From positions 558,001 through 622,000 of the forward strand of contig NZ_LT906434.1 of assembly GCF_900187305.1 (NCBI RefSeq): DNA of 64,000 bases, given 5' to 3'. Position 1 is the stretch's first letter, and each line of letters begins with the position of its first letter. This DNA comes from Neisseria zoodegmatis. Its GTDB lineage: Bacteria > Pseudomonadota > Gammaproteobacteria > Burkholderiales > Neisseriaceae. The position numbers and the translations under genes were made by a program. Positions 15,241 to 23,130 of the stretch are shown here, piece by piece. The notes below the pieces were generated by a model. The model saw nothing but the letters and a program-made list of their open reading frames with translations. It did no database searches and was not told where the DNA came from.

Positions 15241-17772
15241 ATGACCCCGACCCAATCCTACCACCTCAGCTTCTCCCGCTTCAGTCCGTCCCTCTCCGTC
15301 GTCTCCTTCACCGCCACCGAAGCATTGAATACCTCCTACCGCCTCGACATCGAACTCACTTCTGCCGATGCCGATTTGCCGCTGTCGTCCTACATCAACC
15401 AAGCGGCCAAGTTTACGGTAACACCGGTAAGCTCTGATGCGTTGGGATTGATCGAAGGGATGTTGGCTCCCGAGCCGTTGAAGGAATGGAGCGGCATCAT
15501 CACATCCTGTGAGAAGTTGTCGGTATCGGCGGACGAGACCCGTTACCGCATGGTATTGGAACCCCGCATCGCCGCATTGAAGCACCACCGCACTTCGCGT
15601 CTGTTTCAAAACCAAAACGTGCCCGACATTATTTCATCGCTGCTGAAACACCACGGCTTCTCCGGTGTCGATTTCCGTTTCAATACCTCACGCGAATACG
15701 GTGTACGCGAGTATGTAACCCAGTATCAAGAAAGCGATTTCGCCTTTATCAACCGGTTGTGTGAAGAAGAAGGCATCTGGTACGCCTTCGAGCAGAATGC
15801 CCAATATGGCGATGTGGCGGTATTCGGTGACGATACCGCCCATTATTTTCGCGGTAATACCTCTCCCTATCCCTACCGCCCCCACGGCGGATTGGAGAGC
15901 GTCGGCGAGGAAGCGGTGTTCGCCTTACAGGTGAAACACAACCCGATTCTCGAATCCATCCGCGTCGGCGACTACAACTACCGCGATGCCGATACCGACT
16001 TATCGTCCGCAGTAACGGCGAAGGGTACGGAAACCGACAGCAGCGTCTTACTCGGCAGCGACAGCCATTGGGGTTTGCATCAAAAAACACCCGAAGAAGC
16101 CCAACTTCAGACGGCCTTACTGCAACAGCTCGACCACAGCCGCCGTATCGTCGCTTCCGGCAGCGGCAACATCACCGCGCTTCGCCCCGGTCTGGTGTTT
16201 CAGACGGCCCCGAGCTTCAGCGAAGCACCCAACGGCTGGTTGGCGGTATCGCTCACCCACAGCGGCAGCCGCGACCAAGCATACAGCCATACTTTCACCG
16301 CCATTCCCGCCGACAGCATCTTCCGCCCCGAACGCATCACCCCGTTGCCGAAGATCCAAGGCAGCCTTCCCGCCAGAGTCACCAGCCCCGGCAACTACAC
16401 CTACGCCTATATCGACAATATGGGCCGTTACCGCGTCAAACTGCCGTTCGACCTTGATGAATGGAGTCCGGGCGGAGAAAGCCGTCCCATCCGCTTAGCC
16501 AAGCCCTATGCCGGCCCCGACTACGGCCAACACTTCCCGCTGCACGAAGGCACCGAAGTAATGCTGTCGTTCGTACAGGGCAATCCCGACAGGCCCTACA
16601 TCAGCGGAGTGATGCACGACAGTTCCCACCCCGACCACGTGCCTGCCGATTGGAACACCCGCAACGTTATCCGTACTTGGGCGAATAATAAGCTGCGCAT
16701 GGAAGACAAACAGGGGCAGGAACACATCAAATTGGCGACCGAATACGGCAAAACCCAACTCAACCTCGGCCATATCGTCGACGGCCAAAGACAGAAACGC
16801 GGCGATAACGGCGAAGGCTTTGAGCTGCGTACCGACAGTTGGGGTGCGGTTAGGGCGGGGAAAGGCTTGTTCATCAGTACCGACGCCCAAAATCAGGCTT
16901 CGGGACAGGTATTGGATATGGATGCCGCCATCGCCCAAATGGAACAGGCACTCAGTTTGGCTAAAAGCCTTAACAAAGCCGCCCATACCGCCAAAAACGA
17001 AGCCACCGAAGCCGAAGAACAGGCAGGCCGTCTGAACGACAGCCTCAAACAGCTGCAACGCTCCGGCATCATCCAATCCGCCCCCGACGGCATCGCCACC
17101 GCCACCCCGCAAAGCCAACTGCATACCGCCGGCCAACATATCCACCACATCAGCGGCGGCGACACCGACATCAGCACCGGCAGCAACTTCACCGTCCATG
17201 CAGTCGAGAGCGTCAACCTGTTTGCCCAAAGCAGCGGCGCGAAGTTACAGGCCAATCAGGGCAAAGTGGAGATACAGGCACAGAACGACGAGATGCAGAT
17301 TAATGCACTGAAAGAAGCCACCATCACCAGCAGTGCCGGCAAAGTGACCGTGGCGGCCAAAGACGAAATCCTGCTGACCAGCGGCGGGGCCTACATCAAG
17401 ATTAAAGACGGCAACATTGAGCTGGGCTGCCCGAAGATGGTGTGGGTGAAGTGTGCGGGGTTTCAGGTGATGGGGTCGAGTAGTTTGAATAATCTATTGC
17501 CACTTTTATCGAACAATCAGCAGCAAAAAGAAACAATGAGGATTCAAATTAAGCGAATAGGAACTCAAAAAATCTCAGGTATTTCTTTAGATTACAAGTT
17601 AAAAACTGCCGACAATAGAACATTGTTTTCATCTACAACACAAAATGAAAGCGGTTTAGGTTCTAAGCATGATAGAGAGCAGATTCATACTGGCAGCTAT
17701 TTATTAATAGGAAGAGAAAGTGATGATTGGCAATTGTTTGTTTATGAAGAAGACAACAATGAGGAAAATTAA
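15241..17772 (+). CDS. vgrG: Type VI secretion spike protein VgrG with AT-rich C-terminal extension
   Basis: An 843-residue VgrG. The gp27-like base (about residues 1-370) contains VRVEYVTQYQESDFAFINRL-type sequence (here YGVREYVTQYQESDFAFINR). The gp5-like OB-fold has GRYRVKLPFDLDEW and SRPIRLAKPYAGPDYG. A DUF2345-like needle with IQAQNDEMQINALKEATITS and GAYIKIKDGNIELGCP follows. VgrG trimers tip the T6SS puncturing device. From about residue 750 (base 17490) the sequence changes abruptly to an AT-rich tail of some 94 residues without VgrG similarity, probably an effector-docking domain acquired with the genes downstream. Three DUS copies lie before the junction and none in the tail. No other T6SS structural genes are in the window. 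Confidence 0.92.
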   Translation: MTPTQSYHLSFSRFSPSLSVVSFTATEALNTSYRLDIELTSADADLPLSSYINQAAKFTVTPVSSDALGLIEGMLAPEPLKEWSGIITSCEKLSVSADETRYRMVLEPRIAALKHHRTSRLFQNQNVPDIISSLLKHHGFSGVDFRFNTSREYGVREYVTQYQESDFAFINRLCEEEGIWYAFEQNAQYGDVAVFGDDTAHYFRGNTSPYPYRPHGGLESVGEEAVFALQVKHNPILESIRVGDYNYRDADTDLSSAVTAKGTETDSSVLLGSDSHWGLHQKTPEEAQLQTALLQQLDHSRRIVASGSGNITALRPGLVFQTAPSFSEAPNGWLAVSLTHSGSRDQAYSHTFTAIPADSIFRPERITPLPKIQGSLPARVTSPGNYTYAYIDNMGRYRVKLPFDLDEWSPGGESRPIRLAKPYAGPDYGQHFPLHEGTEVMLSFVQGNPDRPYISGVMHDSSHPDHVPADWNTRNVIRTWANNKLRMEDKQGQEHIKLATEYGKTQLNLGHIVDGQRQKRGDNGEGFELRTDSWGAVRAGKGLFISTDAQNQASGQVLDMDAAIAQMEQALSLAKSLNKAAHTAKNEATEAEEQAGRLNDSLKQLQRSGIIQSAPDGIATATPQSQLHTAGQHIHHISGGDTDISTGSNFTVHAVESVNLFAQSSGAKLQANQGKVEIQAQNDEMQINALKEATITSSAGKVTVAAKDEILLTSGGAYIKIKDGNIELGCPKMVWVKCAGFQVMGSSSLNNLLPLLSNNQQQKETMRIQIKRIGTQKISGISLDYKLKTADNRTLFSSTTQNESGLGSKHDREQIHTGSYLLIGRESDDWQLFVYEEDNNEEN

Positions 17773-17774
17773 AA

Positions 17775-18722
17775 ATGGTCAAATCAAAATTACTAATTGT
17801 ATTTAAGGACTCTTTAGCTGGTGCGCCAGAAAATCTACACTATAGAATCTATATAAATGGGATCAAGGTATCGGAAGGCAAGGTTGATAAAGATAAGGAT
17901 ACAGTCTCTTATCAAATTATATGGGCAAATGGTAAATTAAGTATAGAAGGAAATTCTTTAGCCATACCTGAGAGACTATCAAATCGGGTTGAAATTAAAG
18001 TTGTATCTTCCGGCGGTTCAGAAAAGAAAGTTGGGGAGCACGAACTGAAAAGAAAGGATACTACACTAACGTTAGTTTCTCCATGGACAAGGATTCCACT
18101 AGCAGGAGGTGGAAAATTAGAAGGGGATTTCTTTGAAGTGGAATATAATGTCAAACGGAAAAATAATAACCTTTTTGCAAAGGTGATTATCAAGGATATC
18201 CCGAGAAAGATCGTATTGACCGCTTTGAAACATAGAGGTAGTACAACATGGGCTGGAAATACTTCTAAAACATCAGTTCATTTAACAATGAAAGATAAAA
18301 ATGTAACTTTTAATAACAGAACAAATAAATGCAATGTATTTGTCCATGATGTATTAACAGAAGCTGGAATCGCTGTTCCTTGGATTGAACATGGGAAGAG
18401 TAAATATATCCCATATTATTCAAGAGTTTCTCCTCCAACAGCTGAAGAGTGGGCAGACACAAGTAAGTTACAAAAAAACTGGTCTTCGAATAAAACGCCT
18501 TTACCGGGAGATATAGGAGCATATATGTTGCCTTATACGGATGCTACCGGGCATGTAGGCATAATACTAACTAAGGGAGTATGTATTTCCGCCGGATGGG
18601 AAAAGGTGGAAGTCAACGATGTTGGTTTTAGATTACAGAATGGTACTGCTGATTTAGAAACGGATAAATCTGATTTTACGAATTTTAGAAGATATAAACA
18701 TAAGGTAATTAAAAATGATTAA
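17775..18722 (+). CDS. Candidate T6SS effector, NlpC/P60-like cysteine amidase
   Basis: A 315-residue protein that starts two bases after the vgrG stop. The C-terminal half looks like a papain-fold peptidoglycan amidase/endopeptidase: Cys186 in NKCNVFVHDVLTEAG, a PLPGDIGAY turn at about 242-250 and His260 in TGHVGIIL. The N-terminal ~110 residues (LHYRIYINGIKVSEGKVDKD) look like a small beta-sandwich and may connect to VgrG. There is no signal peptide, as expected for VgrG-delivered cargo. A cargo effector that cleaves cell-wall peptides is inferred from fold, position and the adjacent immunity-like gene. AT-rich codon use differs strongly from the first 750 codons of vgrG. Confidence 0.72.
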   Translation: MVKSKLLIVFKDSLAGAPENLHYRIYINGIKVSEGKVDKDKDTVSYQIIWANGKLSIEGNSLAIPERLSNRVEIKVVSSGGSEKKVGEHELKRKDTTLTLVSPWTRIPLAGGGKLEGDFFEVEYNVKRKNNNLFAKVIIKDIPRKIVLTALKHRGSTTWAGNTSKTSVHLTMKDKNVTFNNRTNKCNVFVHDVLTEAGIAVPWIEHGKSKYIPYYSRVSPPTAEEWADTSKLQKNWSSNKTPLPGDIGAYMLPYTDATGHVGIILTKGVCISAGWEKVEVNDVGFRLQNGTADLETDKSDFTNFRRYKHKVIKND

Positions 18723-19347
18723 AAAGTTATTATTTATAATTATTGGATTTATGTTTTTTAGCTTGGGTAATTATTTATTTTTTACAGGGCATATTAGTTC
18801 GGAAAAAAAAATATTAAAATCTTGTGACAATTTGGAAAAGAAAGAATTAAATGTTTTTTTTCAAAAAATTGAAAACTTATCCGAAAAAAATCGAAAAAAG
18901 AAATTAGAAGATAGAAATCTTATCAGTGGCTATACTTGGAAAGATTATGACCTTTCCAGATATCAAATTATAGCTGGGCATGAAGAAGAGCCAATTTATA
19001 GTAATTCAAATCCATATATTTGTGCCGCAGTCGATATTATCAGTTCTCCAAATTATGACCAATCACAAAAAATGTATACGATTATGTTAATGCACTATGC
19101 TTCTATTGAGCAGCATATATTTTTGTTAAAAGCAGCAAATAAAGCTTATGAGCAAAAAATCTTAACCGATAAAGAAGTATTAGCAGAATTACTATATTCT
19201 CCAGAGCTGCAAGGCAAAAGCACTAATTCCAAATATACATGGCTTCCTGCATGGCGGAGGGAGTTTAAAAAGCATGCAAACGAAGTCTTAAGTGAAGAAG
19301 AGCAAGAAGAAGTATTATCAGGGAAAACATTGCTGTGGGGATTATAA
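18715..19347 (+). CDS. Candidate immunity protein 1
   Basis: A 210-residue protein whose start overlaps the effector stop by 8 bases, showing translational coupling. It begins with MIKKLLFIIIGFMFFSLGNYLFF, a signal anchor or uncleaved signal peptide that would place the rest in the periplasm. That is where immunity to a wall-degrading effector must act. The body is helical and highly charged; the C-terminal block TWLPAWRREFKKHANEVL is shared with the second immunity candidate. I recognise no named family. Immunity function is inferred from overlap, location and duplication beside an effector remnant. Confidence 0.68.
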   Translation: MIKKLLFIIIGFMFFSLGNYLFFTGHISSEKKILKSCDNLEKKELNVFFQKIENLSEKNRKKKLEDRNLISGYTWKDYDLSRYQIIAGHEEEPIYSNSNPYICAAVDIISSPNYDQSQKMYTIMLMHYASIEQHIFLLKAANKAYEQKILTDKEVLAELLYSPELQGKSTNSKYTWLPAWRREFKKHANEVLSEEEQEEVLSGKTLLWGL

Positions 19348-19475
19348 CTATTAAATCCCTATGCTTTTATGAATTTGGTACCTTGCAAAACAGATATAAA
19401 CTGAAATTTACTCTTGTCGTCAATATGAAATGGGAAAATAAAAATCTAAAAAATATTAAAGTAATCGGAAGTAAC

Positions 19476-19674
19476 ATGAAAAAATTTACTTTATTGTTTT
19501 TTTATAATTAGCACTTTTGTCATTGCCAAGCAAGGTGTATGTATTTCTGCAGGGGCAGATAAAATTGAAGTGAATGATGCGGGTTTTAGAATTTAGAGTG
19601 GAACATTTAATGCTGATGATGAATATGATTTTTCTAATTTCAGACGATATAAACATAAGGTAATTAAAAAATGA
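19476..19674 (+). pseudogene. Remnant of a second effector (C-terminal tail)
   Basis: Codons 19528-19674 encode AKQGVCISAGADKIEVNDAG and, after an in-frame TAG at 19594-19596, SNFRRYKHKVIKK. This matches the last ~48 residues of the intact effector (KGVCISAGWEKVEVNDVG, TNFRRYKHKVIKND). The catalytic Cys/His region is gone. Upstream is MKKFTLLFF, which is out of frame with the tail by one base at a T7 tract (19497-19503). The final TGA overlaps the ATG of the next gene, as in the intact pair. A displaced effector module is the simplest reading. Confidence 0.8.
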
Positions 19675-20306
19675 TAAAGAAAATAGAAAAAATACTGTTA
19701 TTAACCATAGTTGGACTGTGTGTTTTATTTTTGATATATAGTGAAATAGATACGTATTCATGTCAAGAAAAGTATGCCAAAACAGGTAATAATTTTTTTA
19801 AATTTATAAATGGTGAATCAGAAAAAAGTAGGGAAAATTTTAATAAAGAAAGAGGATTAATAAGTGGTGTTACATGGAATGAATCTGATCGAGATACGTC
19901 AAAATATACAGTAATGGAAGGAAAAGGAGCAAAGGAAATATACGAAAGCCCTCATAAATATATTTGTGAAGCAGCTTATGTTCTTAAATCTCCCGAATAT
20001 GACCAGTCTCAAAAAGCCTATGCGATCATGCTGATGCATTTTTCATCAATAAAAGATCAGATTTATCTGTTGAAAACAGCCAATGAAGCATATGAAAAAG
20101 GGATTATTACAGATAAAGAGGTATTGGCAGAGCTGCTGTATTCCCCCGAATTAGGCGGAGCGAGCACCAATTCAAGATATACATGGCTGCCCGCATGGCG
20201 AAGGGAATTCAACAAACATGCAAACGAAGTTTTAGACGAAAAAGCGCGGGAAAAAGTGCTGTCGGGAAAAACTTTGGCTTGGGGGTTGTATGGCAGGGAA
20301 ATTTAG
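19671..20306 (+). CDS. Candidate immunity protein 2 (orphan paralogue)
   Basis: 211 residues, clearly related to the upstream immunity candidate. Shared blocks are SPEYDQSQKAYAIMLMHFSS, TDKEVLAELLYSPEL, YTWLPAWRREFNKHANEVL and VLSGKTLAWGL; the N-terminal thirds diverge. It also starts with a single hydrophobic segment (ILLLTIVGLCVLFLIY), so a periplasmic location is likely. Its cognate effector survives only as a tail directly upstream, so this is an orphan immunity gene that could still protect against relatives carrying the full effector. The variant DUS hairpin at 20326-20360 closes the cassette. Confidence 0.68.
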   Translation: MIKKIEKILLLTIVGLCVLFLIYSEIDTYSCQEKYAKTGNNFFKFINGESEKSRENFNKERGLISGVTWNESDRDTSKYTVMEGKGAKEIYESPHKYICEAAYVLKSPEYDQSQKAYAIMLMHFSSIKDQIYLLKTANEAYEKGIITDKEVLAELLYSPELGGASTNSRYTWLPAWRREFNKHANEVLDEKAREKVLSGKTLAWGLYGREI

Positions 20307-20325
20307 TATAGGAGAAACATCAAAA

Positions 20326-20360
20326 TAGAGGCTGTCTGAAAAACTTTCAGACAGCCTCTA
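20326..20360. terminator. Hairpin with variant DUS (GGCTGTCTGAA)
   Basis: TAGAGGCTGTCTGAAA and its exact complement surround three bases. It occupies the usual place of an inverted DUS terminator but both arms carry T instead of C in the core, so it is not the AG-DUS used elsewhere. Confidence 0.8.
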
Positions 20361-20474
20361 TACTAATGCTTTAGCTAATAATAGATATCAAAGACTTTCA
20401 AGTAGAGTTTAATGATTTTGGTTTTGGAATATAAAAGGGCTGACGTAGATTGGCAGTCATGATAGGCTGTCAAA

Positions 20475-20971
20475 ATGAAGATAACCCACTGTAAGTTAAA
20501 GAAGAGTCTGCAAAGAAAACTGCTTGAATATTTTGTATTGGAAGTAACCACACGTTCTGCTGTCGATATCTTGGGTATTCAGCCCAATACGGCTATTTTC
20601 TTTTACCGCAAAATCCGTCTCGTTATCAGCCATCATTTGGCTTTGGAAGCAGATCAGGTTTTGAGGGCGCAATAGAATTGGATAAGAGCTATTTCGGTGG
20701 TAGGCGTAAAGGAAAGCGTGGTAGGGGAGTGGCAGGTAAAGTGGTGGTTTCGGTATCCTTAAACATGGAGGTAGGTTTATACGGTTGTTACTATCTCAAC
20801 ATCAATTACAGCGAACAGTTTGCTAAGTGCCACACTCATATTGACGATATAGAAAATTTTTGAGTACAAGCTAAGTGTATTTTATATAACTACAATGGAA
20901 CTGATCGGAAGTTTTTTTGGCTACTTTTGAAAGAATGTGAGTTTCGTTTTAACTTTGGAACACTAAAGTAG
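20475..20971 (+). pseudogene. Degenerate IS1016-like (IS1595 family) transposase
   Basis: Pieces in different frames together resemble an IS1595/ISXO2-type transposase. The N-terminal part (from 20475) includes TTRSAVDILGIQPNTA with FYRKIR. A second piece, from about 20672, has the catalytic-core signature ELDKSYFGGRRKGKRGRG seen as LDKSYFGGRRKGKRGRGVAG. The C-terminal piece is YNGTDRKFFWLLLKECEFRF, with its stop at 20969-20971. At least two frameshifts and an internal deletion separate them, so no functional transposase can be made. The relic marks the right part of the effector island. Terminal repeats were not identified. Confidence 0.78.
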
Positions 20972-21047
20972 TAAATAAAAATCCCTGCTGCTTTGGTATA
21001 TTTTTAGGGTTAATCTACTTCATCCTATCTGTTTTAGGTAATGGTAT

Positions 21048-21761
21048 ATGAATGTAATTCTTAATCATTTTGATTTTGAAATAATTAACAATTTAAAAAT
21101 CAATAAATATGTTAAGTGGACGGCTATAATTCTAATATGCCAGATAATCCCCATCATTTTTATTGATTTAAATATAATAATTGAACAGAAAGTCATCATT
21201 ATTATTTCTTATGCTCTTTTTGAATTTTTATATTTTTTAATAACTTTAAAAGTTATTAAATATTTTTATAATTCAGGTAGAGTTATAAAATCAATGTTTT
21301 ATCAGTCTATTTTCCTTAATTTAGGTGTAATTTTTACAATGCTATTTTTCCCATTGTTTATTGTTGCATTTATAAGATATATTCATTTATATAAATATTA
21401 TTTCTCGTTGGTTTTATTAACTTTTTTATTATCTTTTATATATATATGTAATATAAGTCCTAATAAAGTAATAGAGATGAGTAAACGTCATTATTTTGTG
21501 AAAAAAGATGAAAATAATATTTCCATCTGTTTTGTTTCAGATACGTTACCTAAAACCTTTCAAAAAATACCTATAATTTCCTATATTCCTTATATGGCAG
21601 CCATAGGTTTTTGTTTGTATGCGTTTGCTAATAGAAAAAATGAAGAAAGCTTATATTATTTAATATTGTCATGCATGACGCTATCTGCAATATCGTTATA
21701 TTCTGAGTTTTGTTATTTATTGTTAGGAATTAAATACTTAATGAATAGAAAAATACGCTAA
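21048..21761 (+). CDS. Very AT-rich multi-pass membrane protein, unknown
   Basis: 237 residues with about six hydrophobic segments (for example WTAIILICQIIPIIFIDL, VIIIISYALFEFLYFLITL and YYFSLVLLTFLLSFIYI) and a short hydrophilic stretch around residues 142-175 (SKRHYFVKKDENN). It is extremely rich in Ile, Tyr, Phe and Lys, consistent with very low GC and foreign origin. I do not recognise a family. Its position after a transposase relic and the effector cassettes allows a role as a membrane immunity protein or an unrelated cargo gene; neither is shown. A ribosome binding site is weak (GGTAATGGT). Confidence 0.6.
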   Translation: MNVILNHFDFEIINNLKINKYVKWTAIILICQIIPIIFIDLNIIIEQKVIIIISYALFEFLYFLITLKVIKYFYNSGRVIKSMFYQSIFLNLGVIFTMLFFPLFIVAFIRYIHLYKYYFSLVLLTFLLSFIYICNISPNKVIEMSKRHYFVKKDENNISICFVSDTLPKTFQKIPIISYIPYMAAIGFCLYAFANRKNEESLYYLILSCMTLSAISLYSEFCYLLLGIKYLMNRKIR

Positions 21762-21887
21762 ATATACTGTAGGAAATGTAGAAGTTAACCTGTTTCGATT
21801 TCTAGTTTATTGAATTTTAAGATAAACTTAATATTTTAGAAAAGATTAAAAGCAATACTTTGAAGAGAAAGCGGATAATTGACTTTT

Positions 21888-21919
21888 TGAGGCCGTCTGA
21901 AATTTCAGACGGCCTCAAG
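21888..21919. terminator. Inverted DUS terminator at the island's right end
   Basis: A perfect 32-base palindrome TTGAGGCCGTCTGAAA plus complement, followed by GTTTTA. It separates the island from pyrD and carries the standard AG-DUS. Confidence 0.8.
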
Positions 21920-22010
21920 TTTTATTCACGGCACATTCATAAAGCTGCCCGAAACGATACCGTTCAGGTAAAATATCTGAATCAGAAATCACTTACAAAC
22001 GGCTTATTCT

Positions 22011-23015
22011 ATGTATTCTTTTGTGCGTCCGCTGCTGTTTAAAACAGACCCTGAAAAATCCCATCACCTTGCTTTAAATGCGTTGAATGCTGCCTATCGT
22101 TTGGGGGTGTTGCCTACTATCGACCGCGATACCCGTCCGACCCGTTTAATGGGTTTGGATTTGCCCAATCCTGTGGGGCTGGCGGCGGGATTGGATAAAA
22201 ACGGGGCTTATATTGATGCGCTGGCGGCTTTGGGCTTTGGTTTTATCGAAGTCGGCACGGTAACGCCGCGTCCGCAGAGCGGTAATCCTCAGCCGCGGTT
22301 ATTCCGCTTGCCCGAGCATCAGGCGATTATTAATCGGATGGGGTTTAATAACCACGGCATCGACGCGATGATCGGGAATATTAAAAACAGCCGTTACACG
22401 GGTGTGCTTGGTATCAATATCGGTAAAAACGCCGATACGCCTATTGAGCAGGCTGCTTCCGATTATTTGATTTGTTTGGAAAAAGCGTATCCTTATGCCA
22501 GCTATATTACGGTTAACATTTCTTCGCCCAATACCAAAAATCTGCGTGACTTGCAGGGCGGGGATGAGTTAACGGCGTTGTTGGGCAAGTTGAAAGACAA
22601 GCAGCAGTCGCTGTCTGCTGCGCAAGGCCGTTATGTGCCTTTGGCGGTGAAAATCGCGCCTGATTTGGATGAGGAGCAAGTGGCCGACATTGCGCGTGTG
22701 GCGTTGGCAACGGAGATGGACGGCATTATTGCGACCAATACGACGATTGATAAATCTTCGCTGGGCAACCATCCGCAAGTGGGGGAGCAAGGGGGCTTGA
22801 GCGGTTTGCCTGTGCGTGAAAAAAGTAACCGTGTGTTGTCGCAGTTGGTGAAAGAGTTGGAAGGCCGATTGCCGGTTATCGGGGTGGGCGGTATTGTGAA
22901 CGGGGATGACGCTGCGGAAAAAATGCGCTTGGGTGCAAGTGCGGTGCAGGTTTACAGCGGTTTGATTTACCGCGGCCCGGAATTGGTGCGTGAATGTTTG
23001 AAAGCCTGCCGTTGA
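22011..23015 (+). CDS. pyrD: Dihydroorotate dehydrogenase, class 2 (quinone-dependent)
   Basis: A 334-residue membrane-associated flavoprotein that oxidises dihydroorotate to orotate with quinone in pyrimidine synthesis. The class 2 N-terminal helical extension ([20 protein letters not shown]) is present. FMN and substrate signatures include [30 protein letters not shown], and the active-site strand TVNISSPNT with its catalytic Ser. The C-terminal phosphate-binding loop is [12 protein letters not shown]. Length matches E. coli PyrD. It ends before a very long palindromic terminator. Confidence 0.96.
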   Translation: MYSFVRPLLFKTDPEKSHHLALNALNAAYRLGVLPTIDRDTRPTRLMGLDLPNPVGLAAGLDKNGAYIDALAALGFGFIEVGTVTPRPQSGNPQPRLFRLPEHQAIINRMGFNNHGIDAMIGNIKNSRYTGVLGINIGKNADTPIEQAASDYLICLEKAYPYASYITVNISSPNTKNLRDLQGGDELTALLGKLKDKQQSLSAAQGRYVPLAVKIAPDLDEEQVADIARVALATEMDGIIATNTTIDKSSLGNHPQVGEQGGLSGLPVREKSNRVLSQLVKELEGRLPVIGVGGIVNGDDAAEKMRLGASAVQVYSGLIYRGPELVRECLKACR

Positions 23016-23023
23016 TATGGGTT

Positions 23024-23087
23024 TGAGGCCGTCTGAAAAACAAAAAGAGCAGAAATTTCTGCTCTTTTTGTTTTTCAGACGGCCTCA
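23024..23087. terminator. 64-base perfect palindromic terminator
   Basis: A perfect palindrome centred between 23055 and 23056. The outer parts are inverted DUS (TGAGGCCGTCTGAAAAAC) and the inner part is AAAAAGAGCAGAAA with its complement. It lies between convergent pyrD and the SH3b gene and can terminate both. Confidence 0.9.
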
Positions 23088-23130
23088 GGCTTAATAGGGT
23101 AAATGGGCTTATATCTGAAACGCTAGATTC

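Noticed and set aside
20475..20863. Two adjacent small open frames as separate genes
   Set aside because: Together with a third piece they form one transposase interrupted by frameshifts, so they are listed as a single pseudogene.
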